NCBI GenBank assembly: GCA_002483105.1
Contig: DLHG01000002.1
Location: 15,086 to 79,085 of the forward strand
Direction: 5' to 3'
DNA length: 64,000 bases
Origin: Bacteroidetes bacterium UBA7674
GTDB lineage: Bacteria > Bacteroidota > Bacteroidia > Chitinophagales > Chitinophagaceae
The number at the start of each line of letters is the position of its first letter. Position 1 is the first letter of the stretch. A program made the position numbers and the translations under genes. Shown in pieces: positions 27,801 through 36,524 of this stretch. The notes below the pieces were generated by a model. That model had not been told where the DNA came from. It did no database searches and worked only from the letters and a program-made list of their open reading frames with translations.

Positions 27801-29463
27801 CCAGAACCTGCTTTGGTACACAACTTCTACAGGCGGGACGGGAACAGTAACTGCACCCACACCTGCTACTACGGTAGCCGGAACAGTGACGTATTATGTA
27901 TCGCAGACAATGAATAACTGTGAAAGCCCGAGAACACCATTAGAAGTATTGGTGAATGAAAAGCCAGCTGTTCCTGTAGCTGATTCTGTATTGGATTATT
28001 GCCAGGGAGCAGTTGCCACTACATTGGCTGCCACAGGACAAAATATTCTTTGGTATGATAACTTAACAGGAGGTACAAGCACTGCTACTGCACCAACACC
28101 CGCTACAAGTGTACCAGGGATATTTAAATACTACGTCACACAAACGATCAATGGTTGTGAAAGTGACAGGAAGCAAATAGAAGTGACTATCAATAACAAG
28201 CCTAATGCTCCTGCCACTCAGAATGTGGCTTATTGCACCGGGGAAGTAGCTACACCACTTGTGGCTAACGGCACTAATTTGCTCTGGTATACATCTCCAA
28301 CTGTAACTCCGGGTAGCACAAATGCCTCCGTTCCGGTTACCACGTCTCCCGACAGTGTTACCTGGTTTGTAACACAAACTGTAGGTGGCTGCGAAAGTGA
28401 TAGAGCACAACTGACAGTATTAATTCACCAGCAACCGTCCGTGGTATTATCAGCGTCAAAGAATGAGTTCTGCCAATATGAGACAGTTCAATTTACTTCT
28501 ACACTTAATGTTACACCGCAAACGCAATATGAATGGACTATTCCCGGATCAGCTGAAATTGAAACAGGTGGCACTATGGGAACGGCGGGGATCAGGTTCG
28601 ATAATTTCGGAACATATAATGTGAGCTTGTTTGTAGATAATCGCGGTTGTACCGCTGCAGATACAGTCTCAGTAACAGTGCGGGAGGCTCCTGTAGCAAC
28701 TGTTAGTTTACCTGAGCATGCTTGCGTAGGTGATGAAGTGACAATAGGTTTAGGATATGTATCGAGTGGTGTGGATGATTATGCCTGGAATTTTGGTGGC
28801 GCTACAATAATTGATAGCAGAAGCAATGCCGGCCCTTATAAAGTTAGATGGTCACATCCCGGTGTATATACGGTGAAGCTGACGGTGAGTGACAGCGTAT
28901 GTAGCTCTGACAGGAATGAAGATACGATCACCGTGCATTATTTGCCTGATGCAGCTATTAAACCGGTCAAACAAGGGCAGTTATGCGTAGGAGATAAGAT
29001 TAGAGTGGAAGCTTTTGTAAAGGAATCAACCTGGAAATATAAGTGGAGCCCTGCGTCATTCTTCGAAAATGGTGATAATAATGCAGTAGGGGATCCTATC
29101 GTAAGAGCGACGGGCAATATTTACCTGACGATCAAAACTCCGTTTGGCTGCACTGCTACAGACAGTGTATTTGTAGAAACACAGCCTTGCTGTAACGTCT
29201 GGTTTCCGACGGCATTCTCTCCTAATAATGATGGCCGCAATGACATTTTCCGCCCGGTGACAGATGGCAATCACGATCTGGGGACATTTGTTGTGGTGAA
29301 CAGGTGGGGCCAAACGGTGTTTGAAACGGTCAATAACAATGAAGGATGGGATGGTAAGCGCAATAGCCAGCCGCTGGACATAGGTGTCTATTATTACTAC
29401 TACAAATACAAGTGCGACGGAAAGGTAATGGAACAGAAAGGTGAAATAACCTTAGTAAGATAA
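24865..29463 (+). CDS. T9SS type B adhesin with SprB-like, Ig-like and PKD-like repeats
   Basis: The 1532 residues comprise a signal peptide and then, from about residue 22 to 192, the module shared with the 2482- and 1095-residue proteins (YTSATNG, ARLVYSIDGGATW, GTLQVWGLNIYGTV). Next is one SprB-like repeat (SCNGG...YSWTGPNSF...NVPAGTYSVTV). Four Ig-like 'WTGPNGFSSN.QNP' units alternate with four ~85-residue 'TC.G.NG.ISLTGL..NT.Y' units, then three 'YCQG..A..L.ATGQN.LWY' units and two PKD-like domains follow. The CHU_C end is PTAFSPNNDGRND and VVNRWGQTVFE. SprB is the moving adhesin of flavobacterial gliding, so a role in gliding or attachment is plausible but not shown. Confidence 0.88.
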   Translation: MKKLLYILVFLSALISADSYGQIYTYTSATNGAPSFTAANTTYSNLTAIGTGSNTPCGQGFSGITGFTNAGYNPNGPVVSVLVRPNACYKLNITGFQAGLRRSGTGPAQARLVYSIDGGATWVLCPTVFSPLNSGCATSAGGTTNASWTTNVTVTSSTLGIIFRICPYGASGSGGTLQVWGLNIYGTVTPCAPTLTPVVTNVSCNGGTNGGVVLNVLNGCNPFTYSWTGPNSFTVNTQNISNVPAGTYSVTVSSPGGCSSNTTATITQPAALSVTAGNNGPVCSGTNLNLTASNLTNATYVWAGPNSFSANTQNTTVNAIPMAGAGVYTVTATVNGCTATGTTIVAVNPSPLAVLGTVTNPSTCSGTDGSIVLTGLAPISVFTLNYTKNGVPQNVTVASDINGVITIDNLGAGTYDNIILTLGACISNTLGPVTLTDPPIPATPVANANTPLCSGAALNLSTANVPNATYSWTGPNTFSSNTQNPVIDPVAVVAAGTYSVTTTVNNCTSLPGTVAVVVNPTPVIAGTQFTNPTTCGGVNGTISLTGLTANTMYNVDYSLFAIPQPTISVSSNNIGTVVLSGLASGIYDNFTVTLNGCVSNLVGPITLTDPAPPAISGSSFTGPTTCGGSNGSISLTGLLANTTYSLNYDLNSTPQVATNLTSDNTGAIILSGLSAGSYSNITVTLNNCVSNIIGPISLMDPAAPVITNSTSTNPSTCNGSDGFISLNGLLANTTYTVNYDFNSNPQAAVNITSNNTGVLLINNLVSGTYDNIFLTLNACISNTVGPIVLTDPPIPAVIATTNAPICEGNTLNLYATLVNNATYSWTGPGGFTSNAQNPVINNGLIPHSGQYIVSITVNNCTSLPDTVDVLVAPMPTVPVIANNGPLCSGNDLYLTADNIPGATFNWTGPNGFSSNDQNPVITMADQNASGTYQVNSQIGTCISAMASMQVVVNPGTVAPVTANLTYCQFAPAAILTATGQNLLWYTTSTGGTGTVTAPTPATTVAGTVTYYVSQTMNNCESPRTPLEVLVNEKPAVPVADSVLDYCQGAVATTLAATGQNILWYDNLTGGTSTATAPTPATSVPGIFKYYVTQTINGCESDRKQIEVTINNKPNAPATQNVAYCTGEVATPLVANGTNLLWYTSPTVTPGSTNASVPVTTSPDSVTWFVTQTVGGCESDRAQLTVLIHQQPSVVLSASKNEFCQYETVQFTSTLNVTPQTQYEWTIPGSAEIETGGTMGTAGIRFDNFGTYNVSLFVDNRGCTAADTVSVTVREAPVATVSLPEHACVGDEVTIGLGYVSSGVDDYAWNFGGATIIDSRSNAGPYKVRWSHPGVYTVKLTVSDSVCSSDRNEDTITVHYLPDAAIKPVKQGQLCVGDKIRVEAFVKESTWKYKWSPASFFENGDNNAVGDPIVRATGNIYLTIKTPFGCTATDSVFVETQPCCNVWFPTAFSPNNDGRNDIFRPVTDGNHDLGTFVVVNRWGQTVFETVNNNEGWDGKRNSQPLDIGVYYYYYKYKCDGKVMEQKGEITLVR

Positions 29464-29499
29464 AAGAAAGTTACTGCATAAGCAGAATGGTGAAATCAA

Positions 29500-29527
29500 A
29501 AAAGGGGCTGATTCTTCAGCCCCTTTT
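29500..29527. terminator. Bidirectional terminator
   Basis: AAAAGGGGCTG and CAGCCCCTTTT form an 11-bp stem with a 6-base loop and work in both directions. It lies between the convergent adhesin and nuclease genes. Confidence 0.85.
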
Positions 29528-29553
29528 GCAATGAATGTATATGTGATGTGTGC

Positions 29554-30594
29554 TTACTTAACCAGGTAGATGATTGTAGGGAAGTGGTCGCTATAGCCGT
29601 TTATCCAGTTGCTGCCATCATAAGAACGATGTGGTGTTCCTTTGTCCACGCCGAATTTTTGCGTCAGGAAGTCTTTATTAAAAACTTCCGATTTGTAATA
29701 ATGCCAGCCGTTTACATCTTCTTTTAATAAAGTTCCGGAGATCATTATCTGGTCGAACAGATTCCACGCATTGTTGAATGAACCTGTGCCGATACCTTTC
29801 TTGTAATATGAGGTGAAAGGATTATACAGGTCATTACTTTTTACTTTCTCTTTATCTGATTTGGCGCCAAGTGCCTTGGTGATACTCGGGTCTATCGGGT
29901 CGTCGTTTAAGTCGCCCATAAGAATGACCTTGGTCTTCGGGTTCACCGTCATCAGGGAGTCTATTTTTTTCTTAGCTACGCCGGCAGCTAAAGCTCTCAA
30001 CGGTGCAGTAGCAGACTCGCCACCCCTGCGGGAAGGCCAGTGGTTGACAAATACATGTACTGTATCACCCGCGAGCGTGCCTGTTACATGTAATATGTCC
30101 CTGGTAGTAGGTTTTTCGTAGTTGCCTTTACCTTCTATATCCACAAATAGTGATTCCGAACCGGTAACTGTAAAATATTTAGGATTGTACAGCATTGCAT
30201 TACTGATACCCCTTCTGTCGGAGCGGTAAAACCATACAAACTTATATCCCCTGTCTTTTATCTCCGGCTGGTTGACCAGGTAGGTAAGGGCAACATCATT
30301 CTCGATCTCCGCAACACCTATAATGGCCGGCCCGTCGGGAGTTACATCAGTTGCCAGTTTGGAGATGGCAAAAGCCATATTGTGTGCCTTTTGCGCATAT
30401 ACTTCCTTTGTGTACCTGTTAGCGCCGGTGGGAGTAAAGTCTTCATCATTCCTGTTGGGGTCGTTTTCAGGGTCGAAATAGTTTTCCAGGTTATAGAATG
30501 ATACCGCTATCACTTTATAGTTTTTTTTCTGGCTATAAGAATTATAACCGACAGCCATGCTGAAGGCGAGAAACACTATTGCTTTTTTATACAT
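29554..30594 (-). CDS. Secreted endonuclease/exonuclease/phosphatase family protein
   Basis: The 346 residues start at ATG 30594, where the signal peptide (AIVFLAFSMAVGYNSYS) begins; the seven codons before it are not needed. The EEP fold is clear: FYNLENYFDPENDPN, GVAEIEN with the metal-binding Glu, FVNHWPSRRGG with the catalytic His, LMGDLNDDP with the Asp-Asn pair, and the final SDHFPTI. Such enzymes cleave phosphodiester bonds in nucleic acids or phosphoinositides. It is divergent from the TonB receptor at 30794. It has no T9SS tail, so it is probably periplasmic or exported by another route, unlike the relative at 36525-37793. Confidence 0.88.
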   Translation of the reverse strand: MYKKAIVFLAFSMAVGYNSYSQKKNYKVIAVSFYNLENYFDPENDPNRNDEDFTPTGANRYTKEVYAQKAHNMAFAISKLATDVTPDGPAIIGVAEIENDVALTYLVNQPEIKDRGYKFVWFYRSDRRGISNAMLYNPKYFTVTGSESLFVDIEGKGNYEKPTTRDILHVTGTLAGDTVHVFVNHWPSRRGGESATAPLRALAAGVAKKKIDSLMTVNPKTKVILMGDLNDDPIDPSITKALGAKSDKEKVKSNDLYNPFTSYYKKGIGTGSFNNAWNLFDQIMISGTLLKEDVNGWHYYKSEVFNKDFLTQKFGVDKGTPHRSYDGSNWINGYSDHFPTIIYLVK

Positions 30595-30748
30595 GGTCCT
30601 TATTTGGGAGCACAAAAAAACAAAATCGCTTAGCCCTAATCAGGCGATTCGAAATAAAAAACATAATGATAACATAAGGAAGGATTTACCGGACTACGGT
30701 ATAACAATATGTTAATCGTGTATTAACTCATTGCACAGGGGATGGTTA

Positions 30749-30756
30749 TAGTTTTG
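30749..30756 (+). promoter_or_regulatory. -7 box of the TonB receptor/DUF5689 unit
   Basis: TAGTTTTG exactly matches TAnnTTTG and is followed by CAC. The ATG is 37 bases downstream, and a TTG at 30731-30733 may serve as the -33 element. Confidence 0.5.
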
Positions 30757-30793
30757 CACTTTCTTATAAGTTTTCAATTTTTTCTAATTTTTT

Positions 30794-33601
30794 ATGTTTC
30801 AAAAAGTACGATTGTTATTCACATTATTCCTTGGGATAAGTGTAGTAACACATGCGGAGGAAGACAAAGCCACAGCCATTGTGAAAGGGCACCTGGTCAA
30901 TAAAAATTCAGGTAAATCTGCCGCGGAGATACAGGTTATCCTTCCCGCGCAGAACCTGCTGACGGTAACCGACGGGCAAGGGGATTTTAATTTCAGCCAG
31001 GTGGCTTATGGCACACATATGCTGATATTTACAGCGCCTAATATGAAGCCTGATACTTCTTCTATTACGGTGAATGCTCCCGTGGTCGACCTCGGTACTA
31101 TTTATTTCACTCCGGAAGAAGCACCTAATTCTATCAATACTTTAGACATTCCTACCATAGCCCTTGACGAAGGCGCTGCCGGTAATAGCGGTGCAGATGA
31201 TGATGGAAACAATATGCAGAATGTCAGTGGTATGTTCACTGCTTCAAGAGATCCTTTCTTAAATGTTGCATCATTTGTTTTCGGTCCTAACAGGTTCCAG
31301 GCACGTGGTTACGAACGTAATCAGCAGCAACTGCAGATCAACGGTGTATCTATGAACGACCTCGAAAATGACAATACTTACTGGAACCAATGGGGTGGAC
31401 TGAATGATGTATTCCGTAGCAGGGATAATACTTATGGCCTGGCACCCTCTGAGTTTGGTTATGGAGGTATCAATGGTATGGTGTATTATGACGCAACTGC
31501 TGCCAATCAACGCAAACAGACACGTGCTACTTATTCCCTGTCTAACCGTACCTATCGTAATAAACTGGCGTTTACCCACAGTACAGGTCTTATGAGCAAT
31601 GGTTGGGCATATTCAGCATCAGTTTCCAAGCGTTGGGCAAAGGAAGGGTATGTAGAAGGCACTTTCTATGATGGTTATTCATTCTATGGCGCTGTCAGCA
31701 AGAAGATTAACGACAAACATGTACTCAATTTTACGGCATTTGGCGCACCTACTACGAGAGGTAAAAGTACGGGTGTAGTACAGGAAGGTTATGATCTTGC
31801 AGGAAGCAATTTTTACAATCCCAGCTGGGGCTACCAGGATGGCGAAAAGCGTAATGCACGGGTTTCAGATGCATTCCAGCCGCAGCTCATATTTAATTAT
31901 GAATACCATCCAAGTAATAAGACAAGGTGGAATACTTCTGTAGGATACCAGTTTGGCAAGAATAAAAATTCAACACTTGACTGGTACAATGGTTCAGATC
32001 CCCGCCCTGATTATTACAGGTATTTACCGAGCTATTATAACATAAGCTACCTGGCTAATCCTACAGCCGTAGAAGACATTAAAGCTGAATTGCATGACAG
32101 TCCGGAAAAGTTGCAAATCAACTGGGACAGACTTTATCAGGTGAATTATACGAATAAGGAAACGATACCGGGAACTACCGATGTTGCTAACAGGTCTGTA
32201 TATGTAGTAGCGAATGATGTTGATGACCTGAAGAAATGGGTGTTTAATACCAATGTGGAACATTCAGTAAATGAACATATAGTATTATACGGCGGATTGA
32301 ATTACATCAATCAACGCACGGAGAGCTACCGTGAATTGTCAGATCTGCTGGGTGGCGACTATTATCTTAACTATAACCAGTTTGCTGAGCGCCAGTATGT
32401 AGGTAATGCTACTTACAATCAGAATAACCTGAATGAAACCAGCCCAGTAGTAAAGGTAGGGGATAGATATTCCTACAACTATATTAACCAATTTAATAAA
32501 GCTACAGCATGGGGACAAGGTACATTCACCTTTAATAAATTCGATTTCTTCTTAACAGCGAACGTGGGTGTGAACTCTTTCTACAGGGAAGGTGTATTCA
32601 AAAGCGGTTTATTCCCTGCAAACTCATTTGGCAAAAGCAAGGTGCAGAATTTCGCTATCTATGGCACAAAAGGCGGTCTGACATACAAACTGGACGGACG
32701 TAATTTCCTTTTTGCGAATGGTAACTATTCCGAAGATGCTCCGCTCATAGATAATACTTACATTTCTATACGCACGAGGGATTTTACTGTGAAGGATCCA
32801 ACGACGGTTAAGACGAAGTCTTTTGAAGGTGGCTACCTTATGCGTGCTCCAAGACTGAATATAAGAGCAGTTGGTTATGCCACTGATGTAACAGATGCTA
32901 CCGAAATGAAACGTTTCTATCATGACGACTACCAGACATTCGTGAGCTATGTACTTACCGGCGTGAACATGCGCTTTATAGGTACAGAGTTGGCCTTGGA
33001 TGTAAAGGTGAGTCCGTCATTGAATGTTACCGGTGTTGCTGCGCTTGGCCAGGCATTTTATACGAACAGGCCTAAAGTGAGCATCTATAGGGATAATGAT
33101 ACGGCAGCGGTAGAAACTACTAAGACAGCCTACATCCAGAACTACTATTTGGGAGTGGGGCCGCAATCAAATTACAACCTGGGCGTCACTTACCGTTCAA
33201 AACACTACTGGTCAGCTAATGTAAACTTCAGCTACTTCGATCGAAATTATGTTGATATTAATGCTGACAGGCGTACAGAAGAGGCCCTGGATGTAGTGTC
33301 ACCGGGTAGCGCTCTATGGAATGAGGTGCTAAAGCAGGAGAAACTACCGTCCGCATTTACCATTAACCTCTTTTTGAGCAAATCAATATTGTTGTCTAAG
33401 ATCAGTAAGTCTTTACCGTCAAACACATTCCTATATATCAGCCTGGGTGTTAATAATCTGTTGAATAATACGGATATGATCACAGGCGGATTTGAACAAT
33501 TACGTTTTGATTATGGAGAAAAGGATACATCACGGTTCCCGAATAAGTACTTCTATGGTTTCGGCGCCAATTATTTCCTGAATGTTAGTTTGAAATTTTA
33601 A
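30794..33601 (+). CDS. TonB-dependent receptor with carboxypeptidase-like N-terminal domain
   Basis: The 935 residues begin with a signal peptide (to about 20). A ~80-residue carboxypeptidase-regulatory-like beta domain follows (IVKGHLVNKNSGKSAAEIQV, TDGQGDFNFSQVAYG), then an acidic linker, a plug (FVFGPNRFQARGYERN, INGVSMNDLENDN) and a large barrel ending in FLNVSLKF, a normal outer-membrane C-terminus. The N-terminal domain is typical of Bacteroidota nutrient receptors. Between nuclease genes and with a DUF5689 lipoprotein right after it (26-base gap), a role in importing products of extracellular nucleic-acid breakdown is a fair guess. Confidence 0.9.
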   Translation: MFQKVRLLFTLFLGISVVTHAEEDKATAIVKGHLVNKNSGKSAAEIQVILPAQNLLTVTDGQGDFNFSQVAYGTHMLIFTAPNMKPDTSSITVNAPVVDLGTIYFTPEEAPNSINTLDIPTIALDEGAAGNSGADDDGNNMQNVSGMFTASRDPFLNVASFVFGPNRFQARGYERNQQQLQINGVSMNDLENDNTYWNQWGGLNDVFRSRDNTYGLAPSEFGYGGINGMVYYDATAANQRKQTRATYSLSNRTYRNKLAFTHSTGLMSNGWAYSASVSKRWAKEGYVEGTFYDGYSFYGAVSKKINDKHVLNFTAFGAPTTRGKSTGVVQEGYDLAGSNFYNPSWGYQDGEKRNARVSDAFQPQLIFNYEYHPSNKTRWNTSVGYQFGKNKNSTLDWYNGSDPRPDYYRYLPSYYNISYLANPTAVEDIKAELHDSPEKLQINWDRLYQVNYTNKETIPGTTDVANRSVYVVANDVDDLKKWVFNTNVEHSVNEHIVLYGGLNYINQRTESYRELSDLLGGDYYLNYNQFAERQYVGNATYNQNNLNETSPVVKVGDRYSYNYINQFNKATAWGQGTFTFNKFDFFLTANVGVNSFYREGVFKSGLFPANSFGKSKVQNFAIYGTKGGLTYKLDGRNFLFANGNYSEDAPLIDNTYISIRTRDFTVKDPTTVKTKSFEGGYLMRAPRLNIRAVGYATDVTDATEMKRFYHDDYQTFVSYVLTGVNMRFIGTELALDVKVSPSLNVTGVAALGQAFYTNRPKVSIYRDNDTAAVETTKTAYIQNYYLGVGPQSNYNLGVTYRSKHYWSANVNFSYFDRNYVDINADRRTEEALDVVSPGSALWNEVLKQEKLPSAFTINLFLSKSILLSKISKSLPSNTFLYISLGVNNLLNNTDMITGGFEQLRFDYGEKDTSRFPNKYFYGFGANYFLNVSLKF

Positions 33602-33627
33602 TAAACGAAAAATATAAAATAGATATA

Positions 33628-35046
33628 ATGAAAAAGATTTGTGTAGTGCTTTCAATGATATTAATCAGCACTTTGTCGATAGTTTCGTGTGTAAAGAAAG
33701 ATTTTGATGCTCCGCCGGATATGTCGGGTTATGACCCCCAGATACCGGTAACGATGAGTCTTGCCCAATTAAAGGCTGTTCAGCAACTGAAGGAAATAAC
33801 AGACGATGTAGTGGTGTATGGTGTGGTGACGGCTGATGACCGTTCCGGTAATTTTTACAAACAAATAGTGATACAGGATTCTACCGGCGGTATGACCATA
33901 CTGATAGATGGTAATAGCTTGTACAACGATTATCCTATAGGAAGGAAGATATACATCAAGTGTAAAGGTCTATACCTGGGTAACTATAACGATCTGCCTC
34001 AGCTTGGATATACTCCTGATGAAACAGGTGCAGTGTCAGGAATACCTATTACTATACTGGATAACTACATAGTAAAAGCAAACCATCCTAATACCATTAC
34101 CCCGAAAGTGGTTTCTCTATCAGAAGTTGCAGCAGGAAATGTCACTTTGTTGAATACTATCATTACTATTAAAGATGTAGAATTTGATTCTACTCAAGTA
34201 TATAAGAAGTATGCTGATCCTGCTCCATCAAGCGGTACCAGCAGAACGGTAAAAAGCTGCGATGGCAGTTCTATTATCATCCGCACCAGTGGTTACGCTA
34301 AATTCCAACCTGTACTTACACCGGCAGGCAGGGGTACACTTACAGGTATCTATACAATGTATAAAGGCACGCCTCAGTTGGTGATACGTGATACGAGTGA
34401 TGTGAAGTTCACAGGTGTACGTTGCAATGGTGTGGAGATTACCCCACCAGCACCACCGGTAACAGTAAGTTTGAAGAGTATTCGTGATATGTATACAGGT
34501 ACACCGGTTACCGTAACTAATGCGAAGATAAAGGCTGTTGTGATCAGTGATAAGGCAGGCAACAATACATCCAGCGGGAAATTAATGACGATACAGGATG
34601 GTACTACAGGTATTATAGTGTTCTTTAGCAGTAATCATAATTTTGCTATGGGTGATTCTTTGTTGATAGATATAAGTGGTGCTTCATTGTCAGAATATGG
34701 ACAGGCGTTACAGATCACTAATATTCCAAGTTCGAATGCTGAAAAAGTGGGTTCGGGTTTTGTTACCCCGAAGCAGATCACGCTTGCTGCGCTAGCTGCA
34801 GATTTCGAGGCCCATGAGTCTACATTGGTAAAAATCGTTAATGCGACAGTAGCAGGCGGCGGTACATACCAGGGTAATAAGACATTGACTGATGGTTCAG
34901 GTGGCTCTATCTCTCTGTATACCACCTCTTCCGCTACATTCAGAAATGATAATGTACCAACAACGCCAAAGGCATTCACAGGCATAGTAGGGCAGTTCAA
35001 TTCAACTTTGCAGTTACAGATACGCAATCTGAACGATGTACAATAA
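33628..35046 (+). CDS. DUF5689 surface lipoprotein
   Basis: The 472 residues start with a lipoprotein signal peptide whose lipobox puts the lipidated Cys at position 21 (LSIVSC). Then comes the DUF5689 region (VYGVVTADDRSGNFYKQIVIQD, GRKIYIKCKGLYLG) and a second OB-like half with the same 'IQDGTTGIIVFFSS' type of strand, so the protein seems to hold two nucleic-acid-binding-like beta barrels. DUF5689 genes commonly follow TonB receptors near EEP nucleases in this phylum. It probably works as the surface partner of the receptor; the ligand is not known. Confidence 0.85.
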   Translation: MKKICVVLSMILISTLSIVSCVKKDFDAPPDMSGYDPQIPVTMSLAQLKAVQQLKEITDDVVVYGVVTADDRSGNFYKQIVIQDSTGGMTILIDGNSLYNDYPIGRKIYIKCKGLYLGNYNDLPQLGYTPDETGAVSGIPITILDNYIVKANHPNTITPKVVSLSEVAAGNVTLLNTIITIKDVEFDSTQVYKKYADPAPSSGTSRTVKSCDGSSIIIRTSGYAKFQPVLTPAGRGTLTGIYTMYKGTPQLVIRDTSDVKFTGVRCNGVEITPPAPPVTVSLKSIRDMYTGTPVTVTNAKIKAVVISDKAGNNTSSGKLMTIQDGTTGIIVFFSSNHNFAMGDSLLIDISGASLSEYGQALQITNIPSSNAEKVGSGFVTPKQITLAALAADFEAHESTLVKIVNATVAGGGTYQGNKTLTDGSGGSISLYTTSSATFRNDNVPTTPKAFTGIVGQFNSTLQLQIRNLNDVQ

Positions 35047-35066
35047 TCACCTTTATATTCCGGTAC

Positions 35067-35105
35067 AGCGCTTCTTTATAATTTCTTAAAGAAGCGCTTT
35101 TTTAT
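35067..35105 (+). terminator. Rho-independent terminator after the DUF5689 gene
   Basis: AGCGCTTCTTTA pairs with TAAAGAAGCGCT and is followed by a run of T. It ends the receptor-lipoprotein unit. Confidence 0.85.
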
Positions 35106-35165
35106 TGTGCATGCCGGGTAATAATTTGATAACCTTAAAATTTAGTTGTGGTTACATTAAGTAAA

Positions 35166-35173
35166 GACATTTG
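35166..35173 (+). promoter_or_regulatory. Candidate -7 box (GACATTTG)
   Basis: The same octamer as before the gene at 11535, with a TTG at 35146-35148 at a 17-base spacing as the -33 element. The ATG at 35192 is 18 bases downstream. The TTG at 35171 that would lengthen the gene lies inside this box. Confidence 0.45.
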
Positions 35174-35191
35174 CACCACAAAACAGAAATT

Positions 35192-36205
35192 ATGAAGAAA
35201 TTATTTTTACTCTTTGCTATCGGCACTATTACTACCGGCGTAAACGCTCAGTACAACTCTCTTACCTTACCCGGTCAGAGTTATACGCAGAATTTCAATA
35301 ACCTATCGTCAGGTCTGCCTGCAGGCTGGCATGTGTTCACTGAAGCTAGTGCTACAGACCTGGGAAGATATTGGGATACTTCGGCAACTAAGTTGCTTTT
35401 AACACCTTCGGCCACGGGGTCTACCCGTACTAACTGGAACAGTACCACCGGTAACTTCCGCAATGTTGCTTCTGCCAATGGTCAGGTATCTTCTTTAGAC
35501 TCATTAGGTCAGTTAGCTGCTACGGATCGTGCACTTGGTCTGCGCCAGGTAGGCGCTACTAATGCAGCATTCCCTAATTCCGATTCCGGAGCATCATTCT
35601 CATTGAAGATAGAGAATACTTTACACAGGGGTGATTTCGCGCTTACTTTTGAGTTGCAATCACTGGATGCAACATCTCCCCGTACTACTACATGGACTGT
35701 TGACTACGGCATAGGAGCTGAACCTACAACATTTACGCCTGTGACTGCTACCGGCACAATGACAACAGGTGGAAGCGCTTTTACCAATAACACAGTAACA
35801 GTTGATTTCGGTACTGATTTAGACAGTCTTACCGGCCCCGTTTGGATACGTGTTGTCGCTATTGATCCTACAACCGGTTCCGGCAACCGTACCACTACAG
35901 CTATAGATGATTTCGCTCTTACATACTATGCCAGCCCGTTGGCTGTAAGCAATGTAAAGAATGAAGCCTTGTCTTTCTATGTAATGGGTACTGCAACGGC
36001 TAATAATATCAACCTTGGTGGAATGGCTTCAGGTAGATATTTTGTAAGTATCTATGATATGGTTGGCCGTACCGTTTATACAGAAAACACTACAGCTGCA
36101 AATTCAGCGATCAATATCACTAATGCTGGTCTGCAAGCTGGCTTATATGTTGTTAAGATAAGCAACGGCCAGCAATCAGGTATTGTAAAAATGAATGTTC
36201 AATAG
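35192..36205 (+). CDS. Secreted T9SS type A protein, nuclease-locus beta domain
   Basis: The 337 residues start at ATG 35192 (MKKLFLLFAIGTITTGVNAQ). A ~220-residue beta domain starts SYTQNFNNLSSGLPAGW and ends with TAIDDFALTYY; it resembles, by eye, the N-terminal domain of the 2482-residue protein and beta domains often found with secreted nucleases. The type A T9SS tail (about 265-337; FYVMGTATANN, YDMVGRTVY, LQAGLYVVKISNG) follows. No catalytic motif is seen. Its place between nuclease and receptor genes suggests a binding role in the same locus. Confidence 0.8.
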   Translation: MKKLFLLFAIGTITTGVNAQYNSLTLPGQSYTQNFNNLSSGLPAGWHVFTEASATDLGRYWDTSATKLLLTPSATGSTRTNWNSTTGNFRNVASANGQVSSLDSLGQLAATDRALGLRQVGATNAAFPNSDSGASFSLKIENTLHRGDFALTFELQSLDATSPRTTTWTVDYGIGAEPTTFTPVTATGTMTTGGSAFTNNTVTVDFGTDLDSLTGPVWIRVVAIDPTTGSGNRTTTAIDDFALTYYASPLAVSNVKNEALSFYVMGTATANNINLGGMASGRYFVSIYDMVGRTVYTENTTAANSAINITNAGLQAGLYVVKISNGQQSGIVKMNVQ

Positions 36206-36234
36206 TCACGGTTAAATACAAATAGTAGTCAATG

Positions 36235-36268
36235 AAGTCCCTGCATCAATAGATGCGGGACTTTTTTG
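36235..36268 (+). terminator. Terminator of the gene at 35192
   Basis: AAGTCCC-T-GCATC pairs with GATGC-GGGACTT around a 4-base loop, with a T run after it. Confidence 0.75.
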
Positions 36269-36477
36269 TTTTGAATGGCCCGTCGTGAGTTGTTCTGATA
36301 GATAATCGTTCAATCAACTGCCGGTCGTATTGATAGGCTTAATGCCGGCAATTGTTCCTGGTGCCTGAGGCATGTGATGAGTTGTGAATAGAGGCTTGGT
36401 CTATAGCTATGAACATCGTAGTGTGTTGCCTGCAGGCGTATGATCCTGTTTGTTGCCTGTTATTGTGAATAGATAAC

Positions 36478-36503
36478 AAAAGGCCTCCATTGCGGAGGCC
36501 TTT
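36478..36503. terminator. Terminator of the nuclease gene (bidirectional)
   Basis: AAAGGCCTCC and GGAGGCCTTT form a stem with a short loop, just downstream of the minus-strand nuclease. Confidence 0.8.
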
Positions 36504-36524
36504 ATTAGCATATGGTAAACGATA

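Larger units (their letters stand above)
36206..36524. other. Intergenic region between convergent genes
   Basis: A 319-base gap holding two terminators, one for each flanking gene, and nothing else that I can identify. Confidence 0.5.
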
